DNA from: Alloyangia mangrovi
GTDB lineage: Bacteria > Pseudomonadota > Alphaproteobacteria > Rhodobacterales > Rhodobacteraceae
NCBI RefSeq assembly: GCF_002300555.2
Contig: NZ_NTHN02000010.1
Span: forward strand, 1-64,000
Reading direction: 5' to 3'
DNA length: 64,000 nt
Position 1 is the stretch's first letter, and each line of letters begins with the position of its first letter. The position numbers and the translations under genes were made by a program. The notes beneath the pieces are model-generated. The model did no database searches and was not told where the DNA came from. It saw nothing but the letters and a program-made list of their open reading frames with translations. Positions 51,633-62,171 of the stretch are shown piece after piece.

Positions 51633-51687
51633 GGCTTGGGAGAAGAGGCCTCTGCCAAGAAACCGGACAGGCGGCGCAAGCCGTCCG

Positions 51688-51711
51688 AGGGCGGGCCCGA
51701 GGGTCCGCCCT
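51688..51711 (+). terminator. Terminator after the stress-protein gene
   Basis: Inverted repeat AGGGCGGGCCC-GA-GGGTCCGCCCT (one G-T pair), about 55 bp past the stop, followed by a short T-containing stretch. Confidence 0.6.
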
Positions 51712-51850
51712 TGCCATGTCTGGGCAGGGGTTGCCACGGCACCGCACGGGGCGGGCGCAACGCCGCGGTGCCGTCGGTTGCGGTTCCGTTCGCGCGGGCA
51801 AGGCGATAAGTTCCCGCTCGAGGCAGATAAAGAACGAGCAGGAGAAAACC

Positions 51851-52165
51851 ATGCGCGCAACGATCGGAACCGCGATGACGAGGGGCGTGGCAGCGCTCGC
51901 CCTTGCCGCAACATTGGGCGGATGTGCCGCCAGTTCGGGCTGGGGCGGCCGCTACGAGGTCTACGGCGTCGAGGAGGGCGACATGCTCAAGATGCGCGGC
52001 GGGCCGGGCACCGGCTTCGACGTGATCATCGGCCTGCCGAATGGCACCCTCCTGCGGGTCTACGACTGCACCCAGACCGGCGGCACCCGCTGGTGCGAGG
52101 CCGCCCTCGACCGGGCGCCGGAAACCAAGGGCTACGTCTCCTGGGCCTACCTGCGCGAGCACTGA
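51851..52165 (+). CDS. Small lipoprotein with bacterial SH3-like domain
   Basis: A 104-residue protein. A hydrophobic leader ends in a lipobox (ATLGGC, Cys about 25), so it is likely a lipoprotein. The remainder is an SH3b-type domain: LKMRGGPGTGFDVIIGLPNG, WCEAALDRAP and GYVSWAYLRE. Such domains bind peptidoglycan or partner proteins. Role unknown. It converges on the MarR gene with a palindromic hairpin between the stops. Confidence 0.8.
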   Translation: MRATIGTAMTRGVAALALAATLGGCAASSGWGGRYEVYGVEEGDMLKMRGGPGTGFDVIIGLPNGTLLRVYDCTQTGGTRWCEAALDRAPETKGYVSWAYLREH

Positions 52166-52170
52166 GCGCA

Positions 52171-52188
52171 CCGTCCCCGCGGGGACGG
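52171..52188. terminator. Bidirectional hairpin between the lipoprotein and MarR genes
   Basis: Perfect palindrome CCGTCCCCGCGGGGACGG between two convergent stop codons (52165 and 52191). It could end both transcripts; no T-tract is present. Confidence 0.55.
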
Positions 52189-52190
52189 GC

Positions 52191-52646
52191 TCAGATCTCG
52201 CCCAGCGTCATCAGCGCCGCCTTCAGCGTCTCGAGGTCCAGCCCGCCGAGCGCCGCGTCCACCGCATCGTGTTCGCGGCGCCAGATCGGCATTGCTTCGT
52301 GCAGCACGTCGTGTCCCCGCGGGGACAGGCGCAGCCGCTTGCCGCGCTTGTCCTCGGCGTCGGCGGTGCTCTCGACCAGCCCGCGCCGCTCGAGCACCTT
52401 CAGCGCCGCGGTCAGCGTGGTGCGGTCCATGGCAAGGAAGGGCGCCAGATCCGAGATGCGCGGCGGCTCCGGGCGGTTCAGCGACATCAGGATCGAGAAC
52501 TGCCCGTTGGTCAGACCCACCGGCTTCAGCGCGATGTCGAAGCGCCGGCCAAGCGAACGCGCCGCCCGCTGCGCGCGGAAGCACAGGCAGCGGTCGCGCA
52601 CTTCGAGCGTGGTCTCATAGGGCAGGGATGGCGTCGTCTCGCTCAT
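52191..52646 (-). CDS. MarR family regulator
   Basis: A 151-residue dimeric winged-helix regulator. The DNA-binding part is ISDLAPFLAMDRTTLTAALK and VLERRGLVESTADAEDKRGK, with the wing arginine/aspartate pattern ahead of RLRLSPRGHDVL. The CLCFRAQRAARSLGR opening has cysteines that might sense redox state. It is divergent from a DUF1428 gene, with a perfect palindrome between them. Confidence 0.9.
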   Translation of the reverse strand: MSETTPSLPYETTLEVRDRCLCFRAQRAARSLGRRFDIALKPVGLTNGQFSILMSLNRPEPPRISDLAPFLAMDRTTLTAALKVLERRGLVESTADAEDKRGKRLRLSPRGHDVLHEAMPIWRREHDAVDAALGGLDLETLKAALMTLGEI

Positions 52647-52660
52647 GTAGTCTCATTCAT

Positions 52661-52672
52661 GTTGATATCAAC
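52661..52672. promoter_or_regulatory. Candidate MarR operator
   Basis: Perfect palindrome GTTGATATCAAC in the 70-bp spacer between the divergent MarR and DUF1428 genes, 15 bp upstream of the MarR start. Position and symmetry fit a shared autorepressor site. TTGAT...ATCAA here lacks the four-base FNR spacer, so it is not an FNR box. Confidence 0.65.
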
Positions 52673-52716
52673 TTAATTATGCGCCTAGGATGTGGAAGAG
52701 CAACAGGAGATGTCTC

Positions 52717-53067
52717 ATGACACATGTTTGGGGGTTTCTGACGCCCGTGCCGCTGGAAAACAAGGCAGCCTATCAGGAGGCAGCCCGCAAATCCTGGGAG
52801 TTGTTCAAGGAATACGGGGCCTTGTCGATCCACGAATGCTGGGAGGCCGAGGTGCCCGAGGGCAAGTTGACCTCTTTTCCCATGGCGGTGAAGCGCGAGG
52901 AGGGCGAGGCGGTGGTGTTCAGCTGGATGACCTGGCCCGACAAGGAGACCGCCGACCGCTGCGGCGCCTCCTTCGAGACCGATGAGCGCTGGAAGGCGAC
53001 CATGGACATGCCCTTCGACGGCAAGCGGATGATCTACGGCAGTTTCGATCCGCTCTTCGAGGCCTGA
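52717..53067 (+). CDS. DUF1428 family protein (YbaA-like)
   Basis: A 116-residue cytoplasmic protein with the ferredoxin-like fold expected of DUF1428: VPLENKAAYQEAARKSWELF, YGALSIHECW, VVFSWMTWPDKETADRC and MPFDGKRMIYGSFDPLFEA. The family function is not established. It is probably controlled by the divergent MarR gene. AGGAG lies about nine bases before ATG 52717. Confidence 0.85.
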   Translation: MTHVWGFLTPVPLENKAAYQEAARKSWELFKEYGALSIHECWEAEVPEGKLTSFPMAVKREEGEAVVFSWMTWPDKETADRCGASFETDERWKATMDMPFDGKRMIYGSFDPLFEA

Positions 53068-53084
53068 TCAGCGCGCGCGGGCGG

Positions 53085-53840
53085 TCAGGCGAAGACGCCG
53101 CCGTCCGCGTCGTCGCCGGCCTCTTCGAGCAGCCGGCCCATGTCGGGAATGGTGACGTGGCGCTTGCCCTCGAGCTCGATCACCCCGTCCTTGCGCAGCG
53201 CCGAGACCTGGCGGCTGACCGTCTCGAGCGTCAGTCCGAGGTAGTCGGCCATGGCCTCGCGGGTGAGCGGTAGATCGAAGGTGATCCGCTCGCCCGGGGC
53301 CGAGACGTCGCGCATGTTGATCGAGGCGTCGCGGCGGGCGATGATCGACAGCAGCGAGGCGATTTTCTCGCGCGCGGTCTTGCGGCCAAGCACCAACATC
53401 CATTCACGCGCGGCATCGAGCTCGTCGAGGGTCATCTCGAGCAGGCGCTGCGCGATATGCGGGGTGCGCATCATCATCTCTTCGAAGGGAGTCTTGCGGA
53501 AGCAGCACATCACCAGGTCGGTTGTCGCCACCACGTCATAGGCGGCCGAGGAGCGCCCCGGTCGGCCGACGAAATCCGACGGCAGCAGCAGGCCGACCAT
53601 CTGCGTGCGCCCGTCTTCCATGGTCTGGGTGAGCGTGGCGATGCCCGAGACGACCGAGCCGACGAATTCCATCCGGTCACCCGACCAGATCACCGTCTGC
53701 CCGGCTTCGAACTTGCGGTAATACTTGATCTCTTCCAGCCGCTCGAGCTCATCCGACTCGCAGCGCGCGCAGACGGCGCGATGGCGAATCGGACACTCGT
53801 TGCAATCTTGCGAAACCGAAAGGCTCTTTTCGTTCAGCAT
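53085..53840 (-). CDS. fnrL: Oxygen-sensing regulator FnrL
   Basis: A 251-residue Crp/Fnr-family activator with the FNR cysteine set: an N-terminal cluster QDCNECPIRHRAVCARC (Cys13, 16, 24, 27) and a central cysteine pair in VMCCF (112-113), enough to bind an oxygen-labile 4Fe-4S cluster. The DNA-recognition helix contains LTLETVSRQVSALR, with the E--SR pattern that reads TTGAT. It is divergent from hemN, with an FNR box between them. It is the likely regulator of the three boxes in this window. Confidence 0.95.
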   Translation of the reverse strand: MLNEKSLSVSQDCNECPIRHRAVCARCESDELERLEEIKYYRKFEAGQTVIWSGDRMEFVGSVVSGIATLTQTMEDGRTQMVGLLLPSDFVGRPGRSSAAYDVVATTDLVMCCFRKTPFEEMMMRTPHIAQRLLEMTLDELDAAREWMLVLGRKTAREKIASLLSIIARRDASINMRDVSAPGERITFDLPLTREAMADYLGLTLETVSRQVSALRKDGVIELEGKRHVTIPDMGRLLEEAGDDADGGVFA

Positions 53841-53854
53841 TGCGCTTCCAAATC

Positions 53855-53868
53855 TTGATCTGCGTCAA
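53855..53868. promoter_or_regulatory. FNR/FnrL box between fnrL and hemN
   Basis: TTGAT-CTGC-GTCAA, one base from perfect. Its centre is about 44 bp upstream of the hemN start and 21 bp from the fnrL start. Activation of hemN and autoregulation of fnrL are both possible. Confidence 0.82.
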
Positions 53869-53905
53869 AGTCTTGTCGCGGAAATTTTTTCGTAAGCGTA
53901 CGCGT

Positions 53906-55261
53906 ATGATTACGCGAACACAACTCTCCCGACTCGGCCTGTTTGACGCCAAGGTCCCGCGATATACGAGCTATCCCACGGCCCCGCATTTCTCCGGCGA
54001 CGTCACCCCGGGCGATTTCGCGCGGTGGATTGAAGCCGTGCCGGAAAATGGCACGGTCTCGCTCTACCTGCACGTGCCTTTCTGTCGCAGGCTCTGCTGG
54101 TTCTGCGCCTGCCGCACCCAGGGCACCGCCACTCTCGGCCCGGTCGAGAGTTACGTGGAGACGCTGAAGGCCGAGCTTGACCTGCTCAAGCGGCACCTGC
54201 CGCGCGGCGTGAAGCTGTCGCGGCTGCACTGGGGCGGCGGCACGCCGACGCTGCTTTCGCCCGATCTGATGAAGGTGCTGATCGACAAGGTCGCCGAGGT
54301 CGCTGAGTTCGCCGAGGGCGCCGAGTTCTCGGTCGAGATCGACCCCAACGAGATCGACGGCGAAAGGCTCGACGTGCTGGCCGCGGGGGGCATGAACCGC
54401 GCCTCGATCGGGGTGCAGGACTTCGATCCCGAGATCCAGGCCACCATCGGCCGCGAGCAGAGCTACGAGGTGACCCGCAAGGCGATCGAGATGATCCGCG
54501 CGCGCGGCATCGGCAGTCTCAATGCCGATATCCTTTACGGTCTGCCACACCAGTCGAAGACGCGGATCACCGAGTCGGTGCAGAAGCTGCTTTCGCTGGG
54601 TCCGGACCGGGTGGCGCTTTACGGCTACGCGCATGTGCCCTGGATGGCCAAGCGGCAGCAGATGATCCCCTCGGATGCGCTGCCGACGCCGGACGAGCGG
54701 CTCGATCTCTTCGAGACCGCGCGGCAGCTTTTCACCTGGGATGGCTACGCCGAGATCGGCATCGACCATTTCGCCGTGCCCGACGACGGGCTGGCGATCG
54801 CGCAGAAGACCGGCAAGCTGCGCCGCAACTTCCAGGGCTACACCGATGACACCTCGGAGGTGCTGATCGGGGTGGGGGCCTCGTCGATCTCGCGCTTCCC
54901 GCAGGGCTTCGCGCAGAACGCCCCGGCGACGTCGGCGCATGTGGCGGCGATCCGCGAGGGGCACTTCTCGACCGCGCGCGGGCATACCTTCCGCGGCGAG
55001 GACAAGCTGCGCTCGCGGATGATCGAGATGCTGATGTGCGATTTCCGCATCCGCTCCGAGGAGCTGGTTCGGGACTATGGCGCGAGCGAGACGATGCTCG
55101 CGGGCCTGTACCGCGATGCCAATGACCGCTTCGGCGGGCTGCTGGAGATCACCGAGGACGGGCTCTTCATTCCCCTGGGGGCGCGGCCGCTGACCCGCAT
55201 GGTGGCGCGCAGCTTCGACGCATACGAGCTGTCGAAGGCCGGGCACAGCTCGGCGATCTGA
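53906..55261 (+). CDS. hemN: Oxygen-independent coproporphyrinogen III dehydrogenase
   Basis: Radical-SAM enzyme of 451 residues that oxidises coproporphyrinogen III without oxygen. The cluster motif is HVPFCRRLCWFCACRTQG (Cys60, 64, 67). Other landmarks are LHWGGGTPTLLSPDLMK, the early VPRYTSYPTAPHFSGDV and the substrate region IGIDHFAVPDD. ATG 53906 begins the conserved part; codons upstream overlap the FNR box. Placement beside fnrL fits haem supply for cbb3 oxidase at low oxygen. Confidence 0.97.
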   Translation: MITRTQLSRLGLFDAKVPRYTSYPTAPHFSGDVTPGDFARWIEAVPENGTVSLYLHVPFCRRLCWFCACRTQGTATLGPVESYVETLKAELDLLKRHLPRGVKLSRLHWGGGTPTLLSPDLMKVLIDKVAEVAEFAEGAEFSVEIDPNEIDGERLDVLAAGGMNRASIGVQDFDPEIQATIGREQSYEVTRKAIEMIRARGIGSLNADILYGLPHQSKTRITESVQKLLSLGPDRVALYGYAHVPWMAKRQQMIPSDALPTPDERLDLFETARQLFTWDGYAEIGIDHFAVPDDGLAIAQKTGKLRRNFQGYTDDTSEVLIGVGASSISRFPQGFAQNAPATSAHVAAIREGHFSTARGHTFRGEDKLRSRMIEMLMCDFRIRSEELVRDYGASETMLAGLYRDANDRFGGLLEITEDGLFIPLGARPLTRMVARSFDAYELSKAGHSSAI

Positions 55262-55272
55262 AGCGCGGCCCG

Positions 55273-55295
55273 GCCCGGGGCTGGTCGCCCCGGGC
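55273..55295. terminator. Hairpin between convergent hemN and yejF
   Basis: Eight-base arms GCCCGGGG/CCCCGGGC with a seven-base loop, 11 bp after the hemN stop and 15 bp from the yejF stop. Candidate shared terminator without a T-tract. Confidence 0.6.
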
Positions 55296-55310
55296 ACCCC
55301 GTTAGGGATT

Positions 55311-56903
<1,593 letters not shown>

Positions 56904-56907
<4 letters not shown>

Positions 56908-58109
56908 GAGAAGGTCTTTCTGGGGTCAAACGCGTCGCGCACGCCTTCGAATATGAAGACCAGCAGCGACAGCATCAGGGCGAAGACGGTGAAGGCGGTG
57001 AACGCGAGCCAGGGCGCCTGCAGGTTCTGCTTGGCCTGCAGCGTCAGCTCGCCCAGCGAGGGCGCCGAGGAGGGCAGGCCGAAGCCGAGGAAGTCGAGGC
57101 CCGCGAGGGTGCTGATGGTGCCGGTGACGATGAACGGCAGCATGGTCAGCGTCGCCACCATGGCGTTGGGCAGCATGTGGCGGAACATGATGGTCCAGTT
57201 GCTCACGCCGAGCGCCTTGGCGGCGCGTACGTACTCGAGGTTGCGCGCGCGCAGGAACTCGGCGCGCACCACGCCCACCAGCGCGGTCCAGCCGAAGAGC
57301 ACCGTCAGGAACACCAGCAGCCAGAAACTTCGGCCCAGGATCGCGAAGAGGATGATGATCACGTAGAGCGACGGGGTTGCCGACCATATCTCGATCAGCC
57401 GCTGGAAGATCAGATCGAGCCAGCCGCCGAAGAAGCCCTGCAGCGCCCCCGCGACGACCCCGATGATCGACGAGACCACGGTCACCACCAGCGTGAAGAG
57501 GATCGACAGGCGGAAGCCGTAGATCACCCGCGCCAGCACGTCGCGCTTGGTGTCGTCGGTGCCGAGCCAGTTCTGCCCGTTCGGGGGCAGTGGCGCGGCG
57601 CCGGGGCGGTCGACCGGGGTGTTGAAGCTGTAGGGGATGGGCGGCCAGATGGTCCATCCCTTGACGAAATCGCCCTCGGGGGTGCCGCCCGCGTCCACCG
57701 TCTCGATCAGCCCCTCGGGGTCGTCGAAACACGTCTCGATGCCGCCGGTGCGGATGAGGCACTGCACCTCGGGGTCGCGGTAGGCGGCCTCGGTGCGGAA
57801 GTCGCCGCCGAAGGCCGTTTCCGGGTAGAAGTTGAAGATCGGCATCCGCAGCTCGCCGCGGTAGCTGACGAGGATCGGCTTGTCGTTGGCGATGAATTCG
57901 GCAAACAGCGACAGGCCGAAGAACACGACGAAGATCCACAGCGACCAGAAGGCGCGGCGGTTGCGCTTGAAGTTGCGCCAGCGCCGCTGGTTCAGCGGCG
58001 AGAGGGCAAAGCGGCCGGGTTTCGGCTGCGGGACGACGGGGATTCCGGGCTCGGGCTGCGGGCGCAGCGGCGCGGAGTCGTCGAAGCGGGGATCGGGCTC
58101 GTAGCTCAT
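56904..58109 (-). CDS. yejE: ABC transporter permease YejE
   Basis: A 401-residue permease with an extended Pro-rich cytoplasmic N-terminus, one helix (FWSLWIFVVFFGLSLFAEFI), and a large periplasmic segment before the remaining helices, all typical of YejE rather than DppC. The insert includes PNGQNWLGTDDTKRDVLARV, and the coupling loop is LEYVRAAKALGVSNWTIMFR. One base separates it from yejB. Confidence 0.94.
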
Positions 58110-58110
58110 C

Positions 58111-59223
58111 TCAGCCCTCCCGCTTTTCGAAGTCGATCCGCGGATCGACCAGAACGTACATCATGTCCGAGATGATCCCGACGACGAGGCCGATGAGGCC
58201 GAAAATGAAAAGCGTGCCGAAGATCACCGGGTAATCGCGGGCCACTGCCGCCTCGAAGCCGAGCCGTCCGAGCCCGTCGAGCGAGAAGATCGTCTCGATG
58301 ATCAGGCTGCCCGAGAAGAAGACGCCGATGAAGACCGCCGGGAAGCCGGCGATGACGATCAGCATGGCGTTGCGGAAAACGTGGCCATAGAGGACCTTGC
58401 TCTCGCTCAGCCCCTTGGCGCGGGCGGTCATCACGTAGTGCTTCTTGATCTCGTCGAGGAAGGAGTTCTTGGTCAGCAGCGTCAGCGTGGCGAAGGCCGA
58501 GATCGTCGAGGCGATCACCGGCAGGGCGATGTGCCAAAAGTAGTCGGCGATCTTCATCGGCCAGCTGAGGCTTGCCCAATTGTCCGAGGTCAGCCCGCGC
58601 AGCGGGAAGATCTGCCAGAACGAGCCGCCGGCAAAGAGCACCAGCAGCAGGATCGCGAAAAGGAATCCCGGAATGGCATAGGCGACGATGATCACCCCCG
58701 AGGTCCAGGTGTCGAAGGTGGAGCCGTCCTTGACCGCCTTGCGGATCCCGAGGGGGATCGAGACGATATAGGCGATGATCGTCGACCAGAGCCCGAGCGA
58801 GATCGACACAGGCATCTTTTCCAGCACCAGGTCGATCACCGAGATCGAGCGGAAGTAGCTCTCGCCGAAGTCGAGCCGCATGTAGTTCCACATCATCCCG
58901 AGGAAGCGCTCGAGGGGCGGTTTGTCGAAGCCGAACTCCTTCTCGAGGCTTTCGATGAACTCGGGCGGCAGGCCGCGGGCGCCGACGTATTTCTCGTTGC
59001 CGCCGCCGCCCATGCCGGCGCCGACAGTGTCCATCCCGGCACCGGGGGCATTGCCGCCGCCGCCGGAGAAGCCGCCGAAGACGTCTCCCTGGCCCTCGAT
59101 CTGGGCGATGATCTGTTCGATGGGGCCGCCGGGCACGAACTGCACCAGCGCGAAGTTGATGATCATGATCCCCACCAGCGTGGGGATGATGAGCAGCAGT
59201 CTGCGGAGAATATAGGCTCCCAT
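58111..59223 (-). CDS. yejB: ABC transporter permease YejB
   Basis: A 370-residue permease. Helix 1 ([20 protein letters not shown]) is followed by the YejB-type Gly-rich insert ([20 protein letters not shown]) and [18 protein letters not shown]. The coupling loop is [20 protein letters not shown]. It pairs with YejE; starts and stops are nearly contiguous. Confidence 0.94.
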   Translation of the reverse strand: MGAYILRRLLLIIPTLVGIMIINFALVQFVPGGPIEQIIAQIEGQGDVFGGFSGGGGNAPGAGMDTVGAGMGGGGNEKYVGARGLPPEFIESLEKEFGFDKPPLERFLGMMWNYMRLDFGESYFRSISVIDLVLEKMPVSISLGLWSTIIAYIVSIPLGIRKAVKDGSTFDTWTSGVIIVAYAIPGFLFAILLLVLFAGGSFWQIFPLRGLTSDNWASLSWPMKIADYFWHIALPVIASTISAFATLTLLTKNSFLDEIKKHYVMTARAKGLSESKVLYGHVFRNAMLIVIAGFPAVFIGVFFSGSLIIETIFSLDGLGRLGFEAAVARDYPVIFGTLFIFGLIGLVVGIISDMMYVLVDPRIDFEKREG

Positions 59224-59224
59224 A

Positions 59225-61204
59225 TTACTTCAGCACGCCGGCCTCTTTGAGGGCCTTCTCCTTGTCGGGGTTCACCCACCACAGGCTGAGGTAGCCCAGG
59301 TCGTAGGGCGGGATGGTCTCGGGATGTTCGTACATGTCGTAATAGGCGACCCAGTAATCTGCGATGTAACCGTCGGGGACGATGAAGAACTCGTAGCGCA
59401 GCGCGCGGTCGAGCGCCATCAGGGCAACGTCGGTTTCCGCCTGGCTGCTGGCCTCGAAGCTGGCCTTGATGATCGCATCCACCAGCGGGCTGGCCAGTCC
59501 GGCAGGGTTGAAGAGCGAGAATTCGGCCTCACGCGAGCCGTACATCTGGCTGAGCCCGCCGCCCGTCGACAGGAAGGCTCCGTAGCGGCTCGAGTAGATC
59601 ATGTCGTAGTCGCGCTCGCGCTGGCGCAGCGTGTACTGCGAGGGGTCGACCTTCTCGTAGCTGGCATCGACACCGATGGCGCGCAGGTTCTGCACATAGG
59701 TCTCGTGCATCGACTCGACGCTGGCCTCGATGTTGGAGGGAATGATCATGTGCAGCTTGAGCGTCTCGCCCGCCTCGTTGCGCGCCAGCCCGTCGTCGCC
59801 CACGGTCCAGCCCGCCTCCTGCAGCAGCGCGCCCGCCTGGCGCCTTGTGCTGCGACTGATCAGCTCTTCTGGGTTGCTCTGGTGCATGGTCCAGACGTCG
59901 GTGCTGTAGAGATCCTCCGGCACCGCGTCGCCGAGCGATTTGAGGAACTCCAGCTCGGCGCCCTCGGGCAGGCCCTTGGCCTCGATCGGCGTGCCCTCGA
60001 CGAAGGACGAGCGCGGGCTGTAAAGCCCGTAGCGCAGGCTCTCGTTGCTCCATTCGAAGTTGAAGGCGAGGGCGATCGCCTCGCGCACGCGCTTGTCCTT
60101 GAGCTGCGGCTTGGCAAGGTTGAAGACGAAGCCGGTCGGGTTGGGCGGGCTGCCGTCGGCGATCTCTTCCTTCTTCACCGTGCCCTGCTGGATGCGCGGG
60201 AAGTCGTAGGAGGTGGCCCAGAGCTTGGGATCGCTCTCGACCCGGAAGGTGTATTCGCCCGCCTTGAACGCTTCGAAAGACGCGGTCTGGTCGGAGAAAT
60301 ACTCGACCCGGATGGTGCCGTAGTTGTGCCGCCCCTTGTTGAAGGGAATGTCGCGGCCCCAGTAGTCGTCGCGCAGCTTGTAGACGATGCGGCGGTTCAC
60401 CTCGTAGCTGTCGAGCTTGTAGGGGCCCGAGCCCACGGCCACCTCCATGCGCGGCTCGTCGAGACGGCGCTTCTCGGGGTCTTCCTCGAACCAGGCCTTC
60501 TTGAACACCGGCGTGGCGCCCACGGTCTCGATGCGCGAGCGCTTGGTGAGCTCGGTGTTGAAGGTGAATTTCACCGTGTGTTCATCCAGTGCCTCGGCCC
60601 CGGTCACCATCTCGCCGACGGCGGCGGCATAGGAGGGCAGGCCCTGGGTGATGAAGAGCTTGTGCGAATAGACCACGTCGTCGGCGGTCACCGGCGTGCC
60701 GTCCCAGAAGGTCGCCTCGGGGCGAATGTGGAAGATCACCCAGGACTTGTCCTCGGGATATTCGAGGCTCTCGGCGAGGATGCCGTAGTACTGGCCGACG
60801 GAATCCTCGGTGCTTTCGATCAGGCTGTCGTATTGCAGCGTGGTCAGCGCCCCGGCGCGGCCCTTGCGCGAATAGGGGTTCATGCTGTCGAAGGTGCCCG
60901 AGGCCCCGAGCACGATCTCTCCGCCCTTCGGTGCGTCGGGGTTGGCGAAATCGAAGTGGTCGTAATCGGCGGGGTAGTCGAGCTCGCCGAAATAGGAATA
61001 GCCATGCGAGGTGATGATCTTCTGATCCGTCGCCTCGGCGCTCGTCTTGGCCGTGTCGGCGGCGGCGGGGCTGGCGTCCTGGGCCCAGCCGGCCTGGGCG
61101 GCGAGGGCGATCCCCAGCGCGGTCAGCGCGCCGAGAAGGGGGCGAAAGGCAATCGGATCGAGGCTGCGAATGGCGGCCGCGGCAGGGCGCGTCGTCCGGA
61201 TCAT
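59225..61204 (-). CDS. yejA: ABC transporter binding protein YejA
   Basis: A 659-residue family 5 periplasmic binding protein. A long leader ends in [20 protein letters not shown], with probable cleavage there. The mature part begins [30 protein letters not shown], the diagnostic YejA start. YejABEF imports oligopeptides and, in enteric bacteria, microcin C. First gene of yejABEF. Confidence 0.95.
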   Translation of the reverse strand: MIRTTRPAAAAIRSLDPIAFRPLLGALTALGIALAAQAGWAQDASPAAADTAKTSAEATDQKIITSHGYSYFGELDYPADYDHFDFANPDAPKGGEIVLGASGTFDSMNPYSRKGRAGALTTLQYDSLIESTEDSVGQYYGILAESLEYPEDKSWVIFHIRPEATFWDGTPVTADDVVYSHKLFITQGLPSYAAAVGEMVTGAEALDEHTVKFTFNTELTKRSRIETVGATPVFKKAWFEEDPEKRRLDEPRMEVAVGSGPYKLDSYEVNRRIVYKLRDDYWGRDIPFNKGRHNYGTIRVEYFSDQTASFEAFKAGEYTFRVESDPKLWATSYDFPRIQQGTVKKEEIADGSPPNPTGFVFNLAKPQLKDKRVREAIALAFNFEWSNESLRYGLYSPRSSFVEGTPIEAKGLPEGAELEFLKSLGDAVPEDLYSTDVWTMHQSNPEELISRSTRRQAGALLQEAGWTVGDDGLARNEAGETLKLHMIIPSNIEASVESMHETYVQNLRAIGVDASYEKVDPSQYTLRQRERDYDMIYSSRYGAFLSTGGGLSQMYGSREAEFSLFNPAGLASPLVDAIIKASFEASSQAETDVALMALDRALRYEFFIVPDGYIADYWVAYYDMYEHPETIPPYDLGYLSLWWVNPDKEKALKEAGVLK

Positions 61205-61369
61205 GTGGTCTCCCCTCTGGTTGTCGGCTTGAGCTCTGCCGTTTCATGTAAGCTAAGGTCCGGTCGCGACGACATTCAAGCCGAACTTGCTGGAGTTTGC
61301 GTGAGCGCCCGCGATTTCGGCGCGAGGGCGCCTGCGCGGGCAGGCTGCTCCGCCTGCCGTGCGGCCCGG

Positions 61370-61429
61370 CTTTCTTCTAGGTCCAAATATCCCGGGGGAG
61401 GCCGCGCAGCGGCCGGGGGCGGAGCCCCC
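61370..61429 (-). repeat. Dispersed 3'-flank repeat, copy 6 (after cycM)
   Basis: Read on the minus strand: hairpin 1 GGGGG-CTCCG-CCCCC (61415-61429), hairpin 2 GGCCGC-TGC-GCGGCC (61400-61414), then the core CCCCCGGGATATTTGGACC + TAGAAGAAAG. It lies about 90 bp past the cycM stop in the sense direction, with an intrinsic terminator between. Confidence 0.85.
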
Positions 61430-61450
61430 ATCTGCCCGCAGCCCAAAGAA

Positions 61451-61479
61451 AAAGGCCACGGCGCGGATCCGTGGCCTTT
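61451..61479 (-). terminator. Terminator of cycM
   Basis: Stem AAAGGCCACGG/CCGTGGCCTTT with a seven-base loop, 38 bp past the cycM stop. On the minus strand it is followed by a T-rich tract (AAAGAA on the plus strand). Confidence 0.85.
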
Positions 61480-61517
61480 GTAAACATGCTGCCGGGGTGA
61501 TCCGGCTGCGCCGGCGA

Positions 61518-62027
61518 TCAGCCGCCCAGCGAGTCCAGGTAGGCGATCAGGTTCACGCGGTCCTCGGGCTTTTTCAGGCCGGCGAAGGACATCGCGGTTC
61601 CGGGCGCCACGCCCTTGGGATTCTCGAGGAAGTGGAAGAGGTTCTCGGGGGTCCAGACATCGCCGACCTGCTCGAGCGCGCCGGTGTAGGAGAAGCCGTC
61701 CACCGCGTCGATGTTGCGCCCGACGACGCCATCGAGATGCGGGCCGGTAGCGTTGGTGCCGTCGACCTTGTGGCAGGCGCGGCACTTGCCGAAGACCTTC
61801 TCGCCCTTGCCGGCATCGGCCGAGCCCATGAGCGTGGCAAAGTCGACCGTCTGCTCTTCGCCGCTGCCGCCGGCATCGGCAACCTCGATCACGTAGGAGG
61901 CCGTTTCCTCGCCATGGCTGCCGCCGACATGGTAGAGCCCTTCGCCGACCCAGCTGCCCAGGAGGTAGATCAGGAAGGCGCCGCAGACGCCGCCCACCAC
62001 TTTGGTCAAGGTCATGGTATCAAACAT
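61518..62027 (-). CDS. cycM: Membrane-anchored cytochrome c (CycM / cytochrome cy type)
   Basis: A 169-residue cytochrome. An uncleaved N-terminal anchor (LTKVVGGVCGAFLIYLLGSW) and an acidic/Gly linker lead to one haem domain: CRACH (Cys82, Cys85, His86), the class I pattern GPHLDGVVGRNI, and the axial Met in PGTAMSFAG. It carries electrons from the bc1 complex to oxidases, including the cbb3 oxidase encoded in this window. It is divergent from pheA. Confidence 0.93.
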   Translation of the reverse strand: MFDTMTLTKVVGGVCGAFLIYLLGSWVGEGLYHVGGSHGEETASYVIEVADAGGSGEEQTVDFATLMGSADAGKGEKVFGKCRACHKVDGTNATGPHLDGVVGRNIDAVDGFSYTGALEQVGDVWTPENLFHFLENPKGVAPGTAMSFAGLKKPEDRVNLIAYLDSLGG

Positions 62028-62171
62028 GTGTCGCGTGTCCTCCCCAGGTCGGGCGTCGAAAGATAACCGTCGATCAGTGGTCTACGGCTTCCCTTGGCGT
62101 CTGGCAAGGTATACTAGCCGCGACCAAATGCCCACAAGCTGCAAGTGTTTCCAAAACGACGCGAGACTGAC

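Noticed and set aside
52661-52672. An FNR box upstream of the MarR gene
   Set aside because: TTGAT and ATCAA are fused as TTGATATCAA without the four-base spacer, so the half-sites are not spaced for FNR.
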